DNA from: Bog-756 sp963713625
Lineage (GTDB): Bacteria > Actinomycetota > Acidimicrobiia > Acidimicrobiales > RAAP-2
Direction: 5' to 3'
Length of the DNA stretch: 64,000 nt
NCBI GenBank assembly: GCA_963713625.1
Contig: CAVQMN010000006.1
Coordinates: 248,001-312,000, forward strand
Position 1 is the stretch's first letter. The number at the start of each line of letters is the position of its first letter. Position numbers and translations under genes: made by a program. A model generated the notes under the pieces. It was not told the origin of the DNA. It ran no database searches and worked only from the letters and a program-made list of their open reading frames with translations. Of this stretch, positions 1-9,383 are shown piece by piece.

Positions 1-184
1 CGTGTCGGATCACGTAGCTCGGGAGGTGGTAGTCGGAACAGGTGGGCGTGAACGCACCGGGCACGGCGAACAGCACCACCTTGCCCGATCCGAGGACCTC
101 ACCGGTCTGGACGTGTACCGGCCCGTCGGGACCGGATGTCATTACTCTGCAATCGGGAATCTTGTCGCCGACGGCGATGGTCAT
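1..184 (-). CDS. Peroxiredoxin (Prx5/AhpE-like), 3' part beyond the window edge
   Basis: Only the first 61 codons of this gene lie in the window. The ATG is preceded by GAGGAGAGCCACC, a good ribosome binding site. The N-terminus runs MTIAVGDKIPDCRV and then reaches the peroxidatic-cysteine motif PGAFTPTCS (P-x-x-x-T-x-x-C), typical of Prx5-type thiol peroxidases that reduce hydrogen peroxide and organic peroxides in the cytoplasm. The resolving partner and any C-terminal glutaredoxin domain are outside the window. The next gene on the same strand, a DUF2254 protein, ends 58 bases upstream, so co-transcription is possible but unproven. Confidence 0.8.
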   Translation of the reverse strand, partial: MTIAVGDKIPDCRVMTSGPDGPVHVQTGEVLGSGKVVLFAVPGAFTPTCSDYHLPSYVIRH

Positions 185-242
185 GGTGGCTCTCCTCGTC
201 CTGGGGGGTGGGTCCACGTACAGGCCCGGATGGCCGGGCCGG

Positions 243-1661
243 TCAGCGGTCGCTGTCCGGGAACCCTCGCTGGCTCGCGCTCAACTGCGTCGAGGCCTGC
301 ACGAAGCGATCGTACCGCAGGCGGATATCGGCCATGTCGTTCGGCTCGGGCACCTCCGCCTCGGCCCCGCGGAGGATCATCTCCGCCTGACGGGCCAACA
401 CGGCCCGCTGGCCGTCGCCGGTCGTGTTTTCGGCGATGTGGGCCAGGGAGTCGATCATCCTGATGATCACCGCGGGCATGGCCCGACCGGCCTGGCGGAT
501 CTTGTCGAAGGCCCGGTTCACCATCCGCCCGTAACTCGGATCGAACTCGATGAGACGGATCTTTCCGCTCCGCCCCCGGTACACGCCTTCGTCGAGCGAC
601 CGGGCCGAAATCTCGGACAACCCGGCCGACAGCCAGTCGATACAGGTGAGCGCGGTGAAGGTGTCGTTGACCGCGGCCGACAGGGCCCGGATGGCGATCT
701 CCACCAGCTGGTCGATGGCGAACACCGGATCCTGGGTGAGGGTGCGGTGGGGTCCGGTCACATGGGCCTTGTCCAGCGCGGCCGCCACCTGGCCGGCGGC
801 CCCGGCGGGCCACACCCGGGCCAGCGGGCGGTTGGCCACGATGAAGTGGCCGGGCCGGTGGGCCAGGCGGATCACCGCGTCCAGGTCCTCGGCGATATCG
901 ATCAGCTGCCCGTAGCTGACGAACTGGAGATAGCCGCTCTGCTTGGCGGTGACCTCGGCCCCCCGGATGCGCAACGCTTCGAGGAGATCGGCGGTGACTG
1001 CCGACGACCGCTCGCTGCCCATCGCACCCTGATGCTCGGGGAACTCGGCGTCGATGGCCCGGTCGAGGTCGCGGGCGATGCCGGCGATGACCTCGGGGAG
1101 CTGGATCGACTTGGCGATGTGGTGGATGAAGTAGACGAGGACGGCCACGTCCACCAGCAGGAGGCCTTCGGCCACGGTGATCGACAGATGGGGGACGAAG
1201 TCGCCGCCGGGGAGGCTGGAGATCGAACCGAGGACCAGGACCGAGTAGACGAAGGTCCCGACGAACACCCCGAGGGTCAGCTGGTTGCCCGGGTCACGGA
1301 TGAAGTTTCGGAGCATCCGGGGGCCGAACTGCTGGGACGCCAACGTCAGGGCCAGGATGGTGATGGAGAAGACGACACCGATCGTGGTGATGATGGCGGC
1401 GGCGATGGCGATGAGGACCTGCCGGCCGGCGTCGGCCCCTCCCGTCTTGACCCACCAGGGCAGGCTCAGGTGATTGTGGTAGGCGGCCAGATCGACCTCG
1501 AAGGTGACCACGAACAAGAGGGCGGCGGCGATGATGAGCAGGGTCGGAACCACCCAGAAGGTCGTGCGCAGGGCTTCCCACCGCCAGCTGGGAAGGCGCA
1601 GGGCGCCGTCGCGGCTCTCGGGTGCCCCCCCGTCCGTGCTCGTCTCCTCTGGTTCGGTCAC
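243..1661 (-). CDS. DUF2254 family integral membrane protein
   Basis: The 472-residue protein begins at a GTG preceded by GGAG. Residues about 25-180 hold four hydrophobic segments: VVPTLLIIAAALLFVV, a segment following GRQVLIAIAAAIITTIG, one beginning LGVFVGTFVYSVLVLG, and a fourth around LLLVDVAVLVYFI. A large soluble C-terminal half follows. The segment SLPGGDFVPHLSI and the later AVNDTFTALTCIDWL match the predicted-membrane-protein family DUF2254. The biochemical role of this family is not established. The protein is the last gene of a minus-strand series with the thioesterase upstream (89 bases away). Family assignment is confident; function is unknown. Confidence 0.85.
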   Translation of the reverse strand: MTEPEETSTDGGAPESRDGALRLPSWRWEALRTTFWVVPTLLIIAAALLFVVTFEVDLAAYHNHLSLPWWVKTGGADAGRQVLIAIAAAIITTIGVVFSITILALTLASQQFGPRMLRNFIRDPGNQLTLGVFVGTFVYSVLVLGSISSLPGGDFVPHLSITVAEGLLLVDVAVLVYFIHHIAKSIQLPEVIAGIARDLDRAIDAEFPEHQGAMGSERSSAVTADLLEALRIRGAEVTAKQSGYLQFVSYGQLIDIAEDLDAVIRLAHRPGHFIVANRPLARVWPAGAAGQVAAALDKAHVTGPHRTLTQDPVFAIDQLVEIAIRALSAAVNDTFTALTCIDWLSAGLSEISARSLDEGVYRGRSGKIRLIEFDPSYGRMVNRAFDKIRQAGRAMPAVIIRMIDSLAHIAENTTGDGQRAVLARQAEMILRGAEAEVPEPNDMADIRLRYDRFVQASTQLSASQRGFPDSDR

Positions 1662-1749
1662 CGCGCTCCTCCGCAGGGGCGACCACGTTCGACCGTCCCG
1701 TGCCGACCAGACTTCCCGGCGCTCCGGCGCCAGCGTAGCCCGCAGACTT

Positions 1750-2193
1750 TCAAGCCTCCGACTTCGGGCTGTCCACGGTGGCCGCCAACCACGCCGGCAT
1801 CCGCACCGGACGACCGTCGGGGTCCACGGCGCCGTGCACGGTCACCGCCGTGGACCGAGTCTGTCCGGCCACCTCGAGCAGGTAGCCGATCTGGAACGTG
1901 GTGCGGGTGAGATGGGCCGGGACCACGTGGATGTCGACGGGATCGTCGAAGTACAGCGGCCGGCGGTAGCGCACGAACAGCTCGAGCACCACGAAGTCGA
2001 TACCGCTCTTCCTGACCTCGTCGTAGGGGTGTCCGGCGTCGTGCAGCAGGGCCACCCGGGCCTCCTCGAGGTACGGGGCGTAGGCGCCGTGGTGGATGAC
2101 CCCCATGGCGTCGGTCTCGGCGAACCGGGGCCGTACCCGGTGCACGAACCGGTAGTCGGCGGGGTCGGTGGACGGGTCCAGCGTGACGCGCAT
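1750..2193 (-). CDS. YbgC-like 4-hydroxybenzoyl-CoA thioesterase family (hotdog fold)
   Basis: This 147-residue protein has the single hotdog-fold layout. Residues about 17-40 read VHRVRPRFAETDAMGVIHHG, where the Asp in the ETDAMGVIHH motif is the catalytic residue of YbgC-type acyl-CoA thioesterases. The following YAPYLEEARVALL is also typical. It should hydrolyse acyl-CoA thioesters in the cytoplasm; the chain length cannot be read from sequence. It starts with ATG nine bases after the stop of the DUF7064-like gene, so the two are very probably one operon together with the VOC gene. Confidence 0.85.
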   Translation of the reverse strand: MRVTLDPSTDPADYRFVHRVRPRFAETDAMGVIHHGAYAPYLEEARVALLHDAGHPYDEVRKSGIDFVVLELFVRYRRPLYFDDPVDIHVVPAHLTRTTFQIGYLLEVAGQTRSTAVTVHGAVDPDGRPVRMPAWLAATVDSPKSEA

Positions 2194-2202
2194 CTCAGGG
2201 TG

Positions 2203-3147
2203 CTACCCGCCGGCCGCGGGCGGCGTGGGCTGGTTCCACTCGATCCAGCCCGTGCCGCTCCGGCCGTCGGCGGCGGTGAACCGGGCCGCGGCCCGGGGGA
2301 AACGGCTGGTCCGTCCGTCCTCCGCGGTGAGGAGGACGGGTCCGAAGGCGATGGGTCGGATCTCCAGCTCGATTCCTCCGGGGACGACGACGGCACGGCC
2401 GTGGACAGGCAGCCCTTCGTCCCCGAGCAGTTCGGTGACCTCGAGGGTCTCCACCGGATGGACCGACCCGTCGGGTGGCTGCACGTATCCGAGGGCGATG
2501 CCCTGGCCCGGGATGCGGATGTCGGCGAAATGGACCCTGGTGCCGTCGTCCAGCCTGGCCGCGGCCCAGCACCAGCCGAAAGCCCACCAGTCACGCACCC
2601 CCCACGAATGGTCACGCTGGCCCTGGCCCTCGACGGCATGTCGTTCGCCGCCGACGACGATCTCCCCGGCGACCAGGCAGGGCACCTCGTAACGGGTGGT
2701 CACCCCGTACTGGTACGGAACCCCGTCGGTGGACCAGGTGAGGTCGAGGGCGAGACCGGTCGGCACACCCACGTCCCCGCGGTACACGGCGGCGGGATCG
2801 TGGAGCACGGCCGCCGGTGCGGTGCCGACCACACTCATGGCCGTCAACGGGTCATCGACGGTGCCGGCCACGTCGAAGCCGTCGGATCCGATCGCCAGCC
2901 CGGCTCCTCCGGGAATCGGGAGGTCGAAGGCCAACGACGACACGAGGGGCCGATCGGCACCCACGATCATGGTGGTCCACCAGGTCACGCCCAGGTTGGG
3001 ATAGAGCCCGATCCGGACGTACCCGGCCAGATCCCCCTCTCCGTCCACGAAGTCGAGGTAGTACGACTCGTTCCACAGTGGCTCCGGCCCGGGCCCGTGG
3101 CGTTGCTCGTCGCTGGGGTCGACCACATGGTCGCCGATGTCGGACAC
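2203..3147 (-). CDS. DUF7064/carotenoid-hydratase-like beta protein
   Basis: The 314-residue protein starts with GTG. Its landmark is GQGQRDHSWGVRDWWAFGW at about residues 200-218. The RDHSWG-R-W motif occurs in lipocalin-like proteins related to carotenoid 1,2-hydratase and in the DUF7064/DUF7065 families found in actinobacteria and proteobacteria beside acyl-CoA and steroid genes. No signal peptide or membrane segment is visible. The enzyme activity is unknown, and the hydratase link is remote. It lies nine bases after the VOC gene and nine bases before the thioesterase gene, so the three are probably co-translated and act on one hydrophobic substrate. Confidence 0.65.
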   Translation of the reverse strand: MSDIGDHVVDPSDEQRHGPGPEPLWNESYYLDFVDGEGDLAGYVRIGLYPNLGVTWWTTMIVGADRPLVSSLAFDLPIPGGAGLAIGSDGFDVAGTVDDPLTAMSVVGTAPAAVLHDPAAVYRGDVGVPTGLALDLTWSTDGVPYQYGVTTRYEVPCLVAGEIVVGGERHAVEGQGQRDHSWGVRDWWAFGWCWAAARLDDGTRVHFADIRIPGQGIALGYVQPPDGSVHPVETLEVTELLGDEGLPVHGRAVVVPGGIELEIRPIAFGPVLLTAEDGRTSRFPRAAARFTAADGRSGTGWIEWNQPTPPAAGG

Positions 3148-3156
3148 CGGGATTCG

Positions 3157-3714
3157 TCAGGCCGACGCGGCGTCGGTGGCGCGGGCCGGCACATGACGCA
3201 CGTCGGCCGCGGTGAACGGACGCGTCCAGCACGCAAACTCGAGCAGGATCCCGTCCGGGTCCTGAAAGTAGATGGAACGGACGAACACGCCCGGATGGCG
3301 GGTGTCGGAGATCCCCCACTCGCTGTCGTCGTGGTTGGCCACGTCGGTGCAGTCGATGCCGGCCGACCGCAGCCGATCGCGGTACTCGTCGATCCGTTCG
3401 GGTGGCACGGCGAAGGCGACGTGGTTCATCGAGCCGACGGCGCTGTTGAGACTGCCCTGATCGGGACGGCCGGCCGGGGCGGCAACGCCCGGGGCCGGCG
3501 GTGGGGCGTCGGGAAACCAGAAGAAGGCCAAGGCATCCCCCCCACCGCAGTCGAAGAAGAAGTGCTGGCCCATCCCGGCCGGGAGTTCGATGGTCTTGAT
3601 GAGGGGCATCCCGAGCACCCCGGAGTAGAAGTCCACGGTCTTCGCCATGTCGCTACACACCAGGGCCAGGTGGTTGATCCCCCGCACCTCGAATCCGGAC
3701 TCCGATTGGGCCAT
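3157..3714 (-). CDS. VOC family protein (glyoxalase/extradiol dioxygenase fold)
   Basis: The reading frame stays open far upstream, but the start at 3714 is preferred because GGAGG lies seven bases before it. The sequence MAQSESGFEVRGINHLALVC is a classical VOC start. The 185-residue protein has two beta-alpha-beta-beta-beta modules: GINHLALVCSDMAKTVDFYS near residues 12-31 and VGSMNHVAFAVPPERIDEY near 95-113. The ending YFQDPDGILLEFACW carries the usual metal-ligand Glu. Candidate metal ligands are His15, His99 and that Glu. VOC enzymes include glyoxalases, dioxygenases and epimerases, and the substrate cannot be told here. It is the first gene of a probable four-gene operon. Confidence 0.85.
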   Translation of the reverse strand: MAQSESGFEVRGINHLALVCSDMAKTVDFYSGVLGMPLIKTIELPAGMGQHFFFDCGGGDALAFFWFPDAPPPAPGVAAPAGRPDQGSLNSAVGSMNHVAFAVPPERIDEYRDRLRSAGIDCTDVANHDDSEWGISDTRHPGVFVRSIYFQDPDGILLEFACWTRPFTAADVRHVPARATDAASA

Positions 3715-3890
3715 GGGCACCTCCAGTGGTCGTGACCGGCCACCGCTCCTTCCGGAGTGTCGGCGGGCTCGGAGGGAGCCGGTCTCCCCCAACGGTAGTG
3801 CGTCCCGGATCGGTGAATCCCGATCCCCGCTTCGATAGGGTGGCCGCCACATCCGGTCACGGGACAGGTTGTAGCCAAGGAGCAGTCCAG

Positions 3891-4661
3891 ATGGACCAGA
3901 CCGTACGCAGCCAGCGGGTGCAGCGCCCGATTCGCCGGGGGGCGTGGGCGGTGGCCATCGCGACGGCCGGCGGGCTCCTGGTCGCCGCCTGCAGTTCGAA
4001 CCCCACGAGCGCTTCGAGCTCCTCGACGACGACCGCGTCCCCATCGGGCAGTCCGTCGACGACCGGGGGCTCGTCCAACTCGGTGTCTGGGCTCGGCTCC
4101 ATCGTGACCGGCATCAAGAAGAGCTCGGGCGCCACCTTCAGCGCCACCTACACGACGGCCAACAGCACCACCGGGAAGAACCAGACGGTCACCTTCGCCC
4201 AGTCCCCACCCAAATCCGCGGTCGTGACTCCGAGCGGCTCGTACTACATCAACGGCACGTCGGTGACCGCGTGCGAGGGTTCGGGTGCCAGCGCCAGCTG
4301 CCAGTCGCTGCCCTCGAACCTGGGCCCGTCGGTCAGCGCCGTCACCGACCTCTTCTCGCCCGGCGTCCTCACCACCACGCTCCAAGGGATCGAAGCCCAG
4401 GCTGCGGCCCATGCCGCCGGGGTCAGCGTGCACACGTCGACGGCCACCTACGGCGGCCAGGCCTCGACCTGCGCCACGCTCAAGAGTCCGAGCCAGCCGA
4501 ATCCGGTGTCGTACTGCGTGGCCAAATCGAGCGGGCTCCTCACCTATTCGAGCGCCAACGGCACCACCGTCACCCTGACCGCGTTCACCGCCAACCCGCC
4601 GGCGTCCACGTTCTCGCCCCCCGCGGGAGCCACGACCCAGACCCTGCCCGGCGGGAACTGA
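3891..4661 (+). CDS. Secreted lipoprotein of unknown function
   Basis: The start at 3891 is chosen because the N-terminus MDQTVRSQRVQRPIRRGAW has a basic region followed by AVAIATAGGLLVAACSS. That is a signal peptide with the lipobox L-V-A-A-C, so the mature lipoprotein begins at Cys35. AAGGAG lies 10 bases upstream. The mature part opens with a Ser/Thr/Pro-rich linker of about 30 residues. A beta-rich domain follows with two possible disulfide pairs (VTACEGSG/SCQS and TCATLK/SYCVA). The layout resembles LppX/LprG-type lipid-binding lipoproteins, but the similarity is structural impression only. The protein should be anchored on the outer face of the membrane. Confidence 0.75.
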   Translation: MDQTVRSQRVQRPIRRGAWAVAIATAGGLLVAACSSNPTSASSSSTTTASPSGSPSTTGGSSNSVSGLGSIVTGIKKSSGATFSATYTTANSTTGKNQTVTFAQSPPKSAVVTPSGSYYINGTSVTACEGSGASASCQSLPSNLGPSVSAVTDLFSPGVLTTTLQGIEAQAAAHAAGVSVHTSTATYGGQASTCATLKSPSQPNPVSYCVAKSSGLLTYSSANGTTVTLTAFTANPPASTFSPPAGATTQTLPGGN

Positions 4662-4891
4662 CCGCCGGTCCCGCCCCGTCGTGACCGCCGAGTGAGCGGG
4701 TTCCCGGTGATGGTTCCGCCCCGGGGGATGCTCGGACGTCCGACAGGCCAGTATTGTAGGGTCGCCGCTTTGTGGGGGCGCAGGACCAGGAGGCCCGAGC
4801 CGGCAGGTGGCTCGGTCACTCAGGGTGGTCGTCAGCAACAGGTCTCAAGGGGCAAAGACCGGGGTGACCGAACGTGTCGGAGGGGGGTGTG

Positions 4892-6949
4892 ATGACAGCG
4901 ACCGGCGAATTGACTGCTGAGTCCTCAGCGGTCGGGCCCGCCGCGCCGGCCACCGAGGATGGACCCCATCCCGAGCCCGACGTCGGCGCCGCCCGCTCGC
5001 ACGGCTGGAAGACGCTCCTCCTCGGGGCCGGCACCTACCTTCTCCTGTCCGTGCTCCTGTGGTCGAACGCCTGGCGTCATCCGACTTCGACCACCACCTG
5101 TGGGTGCGGCGACAGCTCACTGTTCACCTGGTTCATCGAGTGGCCGGCCTATGCCATCTCCCACGGCCTCAACCCCTTCTATTCGACGGCCATGCACGTT
5201 CCCACCGGGGTCAACCTGTTAGCCAACACCAGCATCGTCGCCATCGGGGTCCTCCTCGCCCCGGTCACCTGGCTCTTCGGGCCGGTGGCCAGCCTCAACG
5301 TGGCCCTCACCCTGGCCCCGGCGCTGTCCGCCCTGTCCATGTACGTCCTCCTCCGCCGATGGGTCACCTGGTCACCGGCCGCCTTCGTCGGCGGGCTGTT
5401 CTACGGGTTCTCCCCGATGATCCTGGTCAGCCTGGGCGACGCCCACCTGATGCTGGGGATGGCCGTGATCCCCCCGCTCATCGTCGCCTGCCTGGACGAG
5501 CTGCTGTTCCGGCAGCGCCGCCGTCCGGTGCCGACGGGAATCGTCCTCGGGCTGCTCGTGGCGCTGCAGTTCTTCATCGGCACCGAAGTACTGGTCATCA
5601 TGGCGGCCATGGGGGTCGTGGGGGTCGTCATCGTGGTCGGGTGGGCGGCATGGCGGCGCCCCTCGGAGCTTCGCGGGCACGCCCGCTACGCGGTGGTGGG
5701 CATGGCTTCGGGGTTGGCGGTGGCGCTCGTCCTCCTGGCCGGACCGGCATGGTACGCGCTGTCCGGGCCCGCCCACTTCGGGAGCACGATATGGCCGGGC
5801 ATCTACGGCCATATCGCCCGGAAGCAACGAACCGTGCTCAACGAGTTCTTCTACCGCTGGTCGGCGCTCAACTCGGCGGTGGCCACACTCCACGACCGCG
5901 TCCTCGGCGGCTATCAGGGACGGGTCCTCTCGTACCAGTACTTCGGGACGTTCATGACGGCCGTGCTGATCGGAGGGACCGCCATCTGGCGCCGTGACCG
6001 TCGCCTGTGGTTCTTCTGGACCGTCATCCTGATCTCCGCCCTGCTCTCCTTCGGAGCGCGCAAGGGCACCTGGTTTCCGTGGCGGGCGCTCGAGAACCTG
6101 CCCATCCTCGAGAACGTGGAGCCCTACCGGTTCGTCCTCATCACCGATCTGGCCGTGGCCGTGATGTTGGGGCTGATCATCGAGCACATCTATGTGGCGG
6201 TCAACCGCAAGCGGGCCGCGTCCCCGGCCGCGGCCGGACCGACGGCATCGGGTCTCTGGTCCCGCCGGCCACGATGGGCCGGTGCGATCGCCGCCGCGGC
6301 CGTGGCCGTCTTCGCCCTCGTTCAACCTGTCTCCTACCTGGCTCGGACCATCCCCATGACCACCGCGCCGGTGGACCTCCCCTCCTGGTTCACAACGGTC
6401 GCCCCCGGGCTGCCGGCCCACCAGGTCCTCCTCATCCTGCCCGCACCCTTCACCTCGTTCGACAACTCCATGACCTGGCAGGCCGTGGACCATATGAGCT
6501 TCTCCATGGTGGGGGAAGGCGGTCCCGGTGGGATTCTGGTGCAGGCCGGCAAGGAGCTGCGCGGCGCCACTGTCCTCGCCGCGGCATCCACGCCCACCGG
6601 TGCCGCCGGGGCCCTCACCGCACAGAAGGTGGCCGAGGTCCACCAGGCCATCCGGGACTGGGGCGTCACCATGGTGGTCATCCCGGACCAACCGGACCTT
6701 CCCACGTACGACCAGATCTCCTCGGTCACCTCGGCCGCGGCCTTGATCACCGCGGCCACCGGACGGCCACCCGTGCATCAGTCGGACGCCTGGGTGTGGC
6801 CAGCGGTCAAGGGCACCTTTCCCGCCGAGTCGGCCGACACGGCGACGCTCGGCCGGTGCACGACCGGTGTCAGCTCCCGCGGTGTCCCGGCCGTCCGTCG
6901 GGCAACGGCCTGTGTGCTCGCCACTCCCGGGACATCCCATTCAAGCTGA
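4892..6949 (+). CDS. Large polytopic membrane protein, GT-C-like glycosyltransferase candidate
   Basis: The 685-residue protein starts at the ATG with GGAGG eight bases upstream; an in-frame GTG at 4874 is less well placed. It has about 11 hydrophobic segments, beginning TLLLGAGTYLLLSVLLW near residue 35. The first extracytoplasmic loop has the acidic patch GDSSLFTWFIEW, which resembles the catalytic acidic loop of GT-C enzymes using polyprenyl-phosphate sugars. The C-terminal 200 residues are a soluble beta/alpha domain (TVAPGLPAHQVLLILPAPF) seen in related actinobacterial membrane proteins. It heads a plus-strand run with two YfhO-type genes and overlaps or abuts the next gene. A role in cell-envelope glycan assembly is inference. 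Confidence 0.7.
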   Translation: MTATGELTAESSAVGPAAPATEDGPHPEPDVGAARSHGWKTLLLGAGTYLLLSVLLWSNAWRHPTSTTTCGCGDSSLFTWFIEWPAYAISHGLNPFYSTAMHVPTGVNLLANTSIVAIGVLLAPVTWLFGPVASLNVALTLAPALSALSMYVLLRRWVTWSPAAFVGGLFYGFSPMILVSLGDAHLMLGMAVIPPLIVACLDELLFRQRRRPVPTGIVLGLLVALQFFIGTEVLVIMAAMGVVGVVIVVGWAAWRRPSELRGHARYAVVGMASGLAVALVLLAGPAWYALSGPAHFGSTIWPGIYGHIARKQRTVLNEFFYRWSALNSAVATLHDRVLGGYQGRVLSYQYFGTFMTAVLIGGTAIWRRDRRLWFFWTVILISALLSFGARKGTWFPWRALENLPILENVEPYRFVLITDLAVAVMLGLIIEHIYVAVNRKRAASPAAAGPTASGLWSRRPRWAGAIAAAAVAVFALVQPVSYLARTIPMTTAPVDLPSWFTTVAPGLPAHQVLLILPAPFTSFDNSMTWQAVDHMSFSMVGEGGPGGILVQAGKELRGATVLAAASTPTGAAGALTAQKVAEVHQAIRDWGVTMVVIPDQPDLPTYDQISSVTSAAALITAATGRPPVHQSDAWVWPAVKGTFPAESADTATLGRCTTGVSSRGVPAVRRATACVLATPGTSHSS

Positions 6950-7010
6950 AACGCGGGTCGCCGTCGTATCCCCGCGTGACTCCGTCCCACGGACGGCACC
7001 GGACGGGCCG

Positions 7011-9383
7011 GTGGCCAACCCCCGCCCGTGGCTCCCCGACCTCCTCGGCGTGCTGTGGGTGATCGTCGCCGCCGGCGCGGTCATGGCCCCCGCCCTGTCC
7101 CACGGATGGTCACTCGGCCCTTTCGATCAGCTCGGACAACTCGGACTGACAGCGACCCCCCACGCCATCCCCCACAACTCTCAGGTATTCGACCTGATTC
7201 GCGAGATCATCCCCTGGACGACACTGGCATGGACCCAGGTGCACCAGGGGATCCTCCCGCTCTGGAATCCGTACAGCGCGCTGGGCGCGCCCCTGGCCTT
7301 CAACTGGCAGTCGGCCACCTTCAGCCTCCCCGCCCTGCTCGGCTACCTCGTCCCCGTCCGTCTCGATTACACGGTGCAGGTGCTGACCACGCTGGTCATC
7401 GGCGGAACCGGGATGTACGTGCTGGCCAGGGTCATGCGGATCGGTGTGCTCGGGGCGGCCATGGCCGCCACGGTCTTCGAGCTCAGCGGCGCGTTCATCT
7501 CGGTGCTCGGCTGGCCGATCGCCTCGGTCATGTCGTGGGCCGGTTGGCTGTTCGCCTGCACGATTCTCGTCGTGCGGGGACGACACCGGCGACGCCACAT
7601 CACCCTGGCCGCGGTGGTACTCGCTCTGTCCATCTATGCGGGCGAACCGGACACACTGGTGGTGCTGATCGTGGCGCTGGCCGTCTTCCTCGTCGTCCTG
7701 CTCGCCCTCCGCCTCCGCCGGTTCGACGGGAGCGAGGCCGTCGGGCGCCCGCTGCTGGACGTCGGCCTCGCCTCGGTGGCCGGACTCGGCCTGGCCGCAC
7801 CGCTCATCCTCCCCGGCATCCAGTTGTCGGCGGGCTCGGTCCGGTCGGCTGGGCGCCACAACGCCTTCCCCCTTCCCGACATGCTGCATGCCATCTTCCA
7901 GACGTTCAACGGATCGTCGCTGGCCGGAAGCCGATTCTTCGACGCCCACGGCCTGGGGTGGGTGTCGACGGCTGACTACGTGGGCGTCATCGCCGTCGTC
8001 CTCGCCGGGGTGGCGCTGGTCACCATCCGACGTCGGCCGGCCGTCGTCGCCTTCGGGGCCGTCGTCCTGGTCACCGGTTGCCTGGTGTACTTCGCACCCC
8101 TGGTCTCGTTCCTCAACAGACTCCCGGGGGTGGCCGAGGTCCGATGGGTCCGCTCCATCCAGGTGCTCGGGTTCGGCCTGGCCATCCTGGCCGGTGCCGG
8201 TCTCGACGCCCTCGCCCGCTCGCACGGCAGCCGACGGGTCCGCAATTGGATGGGAGCCGGCTTCGGCGCAGCGGCCCTCCTGCTCCTCGTGGTGTGGGCC
8301 TTCGGCCGAGGCCACCTCCCGCGGGTGGATGCCGCCATCCGATCCAGAAGTTTCATCTGGCCGGCGGCCGAAGTGGCCATCGGCCTCCTCGTGTCCGCGA
8401 TGCTGGCCGTGACGGACCGACGGGGCGACCACCCCGGCGGGGACCGCGCCCCCGGGGCCTGGCGGCGGCTACTCGGTGATCCCAGCCGGATGGCCGCCGT
8501 GGTCCTGTTGGTCAGCTCGACCGTCTTCCTGGTCGCCCTGGGCGGATCGTGGTGGTCATCGGACACCACCTACCTCGCCCCCACACCCTCGGAGACGGCC
8601 CTGCACAAGGCGGTGGGCACTTCCATCGTCGGATTCGGGACCTCGTCCTGCCTGCTCCCTCCGACCCTCGGCATCCAGGCCAACGTCAACATCGTCTACG
8701 GGGTCCACGAGCTCGACGTCTACGACCCGCTGACCCCCCAGGAGCTCTACAAGACCTGGACGGACGCATCGGGCCACTACCCGCTGCCCATCGGGGCCAG
8801 CGGTATACCCCTGGCCGAGATCACCATGTTCTGTCCGGTGGTCAGCACGACCGCCGCGGCCCGTATGTTCGGCGTCGGGTTCGTGCTCGAGCCGCACGGT
8901 GTCAAAGGTCCACCGGGCAGCGTCTTCGACAAAGAGGTGGGCAACGAGGAGCTCTACCGCATCCCGGGCGCCTCGGTGGCCACCATCTCCCCCCTGGGCG
9001 ACCACGGGACGCTGCCGCCGGTGGATGCTCCGGGCACGCCGGTGACGGTGTCCTATCCCAAAGCGACATCGTGGAAGGTCGTCACCCACTCCGCACGGCC
9101 CCAGGTCCTCCGCCTGCGCCTCACCGACGTCCCGGGATGGCACGCATCGATCGACGGCAAGCCGTTGCCACTCATCCGGTTCAACCGGATCATGCTCCAG
9201 GCCAAGATCCCCGCCGGACACCACACCATCGAGTTGCACTACTGGCCCGCCGCCTTCAGTGCCGGGATCGTGCTGGCCGGAGCAACCGTGATCGCCCTCG
9301 TGGTCGTGCCGCCGATCCGGAGACGGCAGCGGCGGCGCCCCCGTTCGGTCGGCGGCGGCGTGCCCCCGGGAGTCGACGCGTGA
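7011..9383 (+). CDS. YfhO family membrane protein, copy 1
   Basis: The frame is open from 6867 and overlaps the previous gene. The GTG at 7011 is preferred because its product, VANPRPWLPDLLGVLWVIVAAG, begins where the two neighbouring paralogues begin. The 790-residue protein has about 12 membrane segments, a WNPYSALGAPLAFNWQSATF loop near residue 85 and a C-terminal beta domain ending LTDVPGWHASIDGKPLPL. This fits the YfhO family (predicted GT-C-like), whose characterised members help decorate teichoic acids with sugars. It is likely in one operon with the gene before and the gene after, whose start overlaps its stop by four bases. The acceptor is unknown. Confidence 0.8.
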   Translation: MANPRPWLPDLLGVLWVIVAAGAVMAPALSHGWSLGPFDQLGQLGLTATPHAIPHNSQVFDLIREIIPWTTLAWTQVHQGILPLWNPYSALGAPLAFNWQSATFSLPALLGYLVPVRLDYTVQVLTTLVIGGTGMYVLARVMRIGVLGAAMAATVFELSGAFISVLGWPIASVMSWAGWLFACTILVVRGRHRRRHITLAAVVLALSIYAGEPDTLVVLIVALAVFLVVLLALRLRRFDGSEAVGRPLLDVGLASVAGLGLAAPLILPGIQLSAGSVRSAGRHNAFPLPDMLHAIFQTFNGSSLAGSRFFDAHGLGWVSTADYVGVIAVVLAGVALVTIRRRPAVVAFGAVVLVTGCLVYFAPLVSFLNRLPGVAEVRWVRSIQVLGFGLAILAGAGLDALARSHGSRRVRNWMGAGFGAAALLLLVVWAFGRGHLPRVDAAIRSRSFIWPAAEVAIGLLVSAMLAVTDRRGDHPGGDRAPGAWRRLLGDPSRMAAVVLLVSSTVFLVALGGSWWSSDTTYLAPTPSETALHKAVGTSIVGFGTSSCLLPPTLGIQANVNIVYGVHELDVYDPLTPQELYKTWTDASGHYPLPIGASGIPLAEITMFCPVVSTTAAARMFGVGFVLEPHGVKGPPGSVFDKEVGNEELYRIPGASVATISPLGDHGTLPPVDAPGTPVTVSYPKATSWKVVTHSARPQVLRLRLTDVPGWHASIDGKPLPLIRFNRIMLQAKIPAGHHTIELHYWPAAFSAGIVLAGATVIALVVVPPIRRRQRRRPRSVGGGVPPGVDA

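Noticed and set aside
42..1910. A 622-codon open frame on the plus strand
   Set aside because: It is the antisense shadow of the DUF2254 gene; its product is low-complexity Gly/Asp/Arg-rich sequence without domains.
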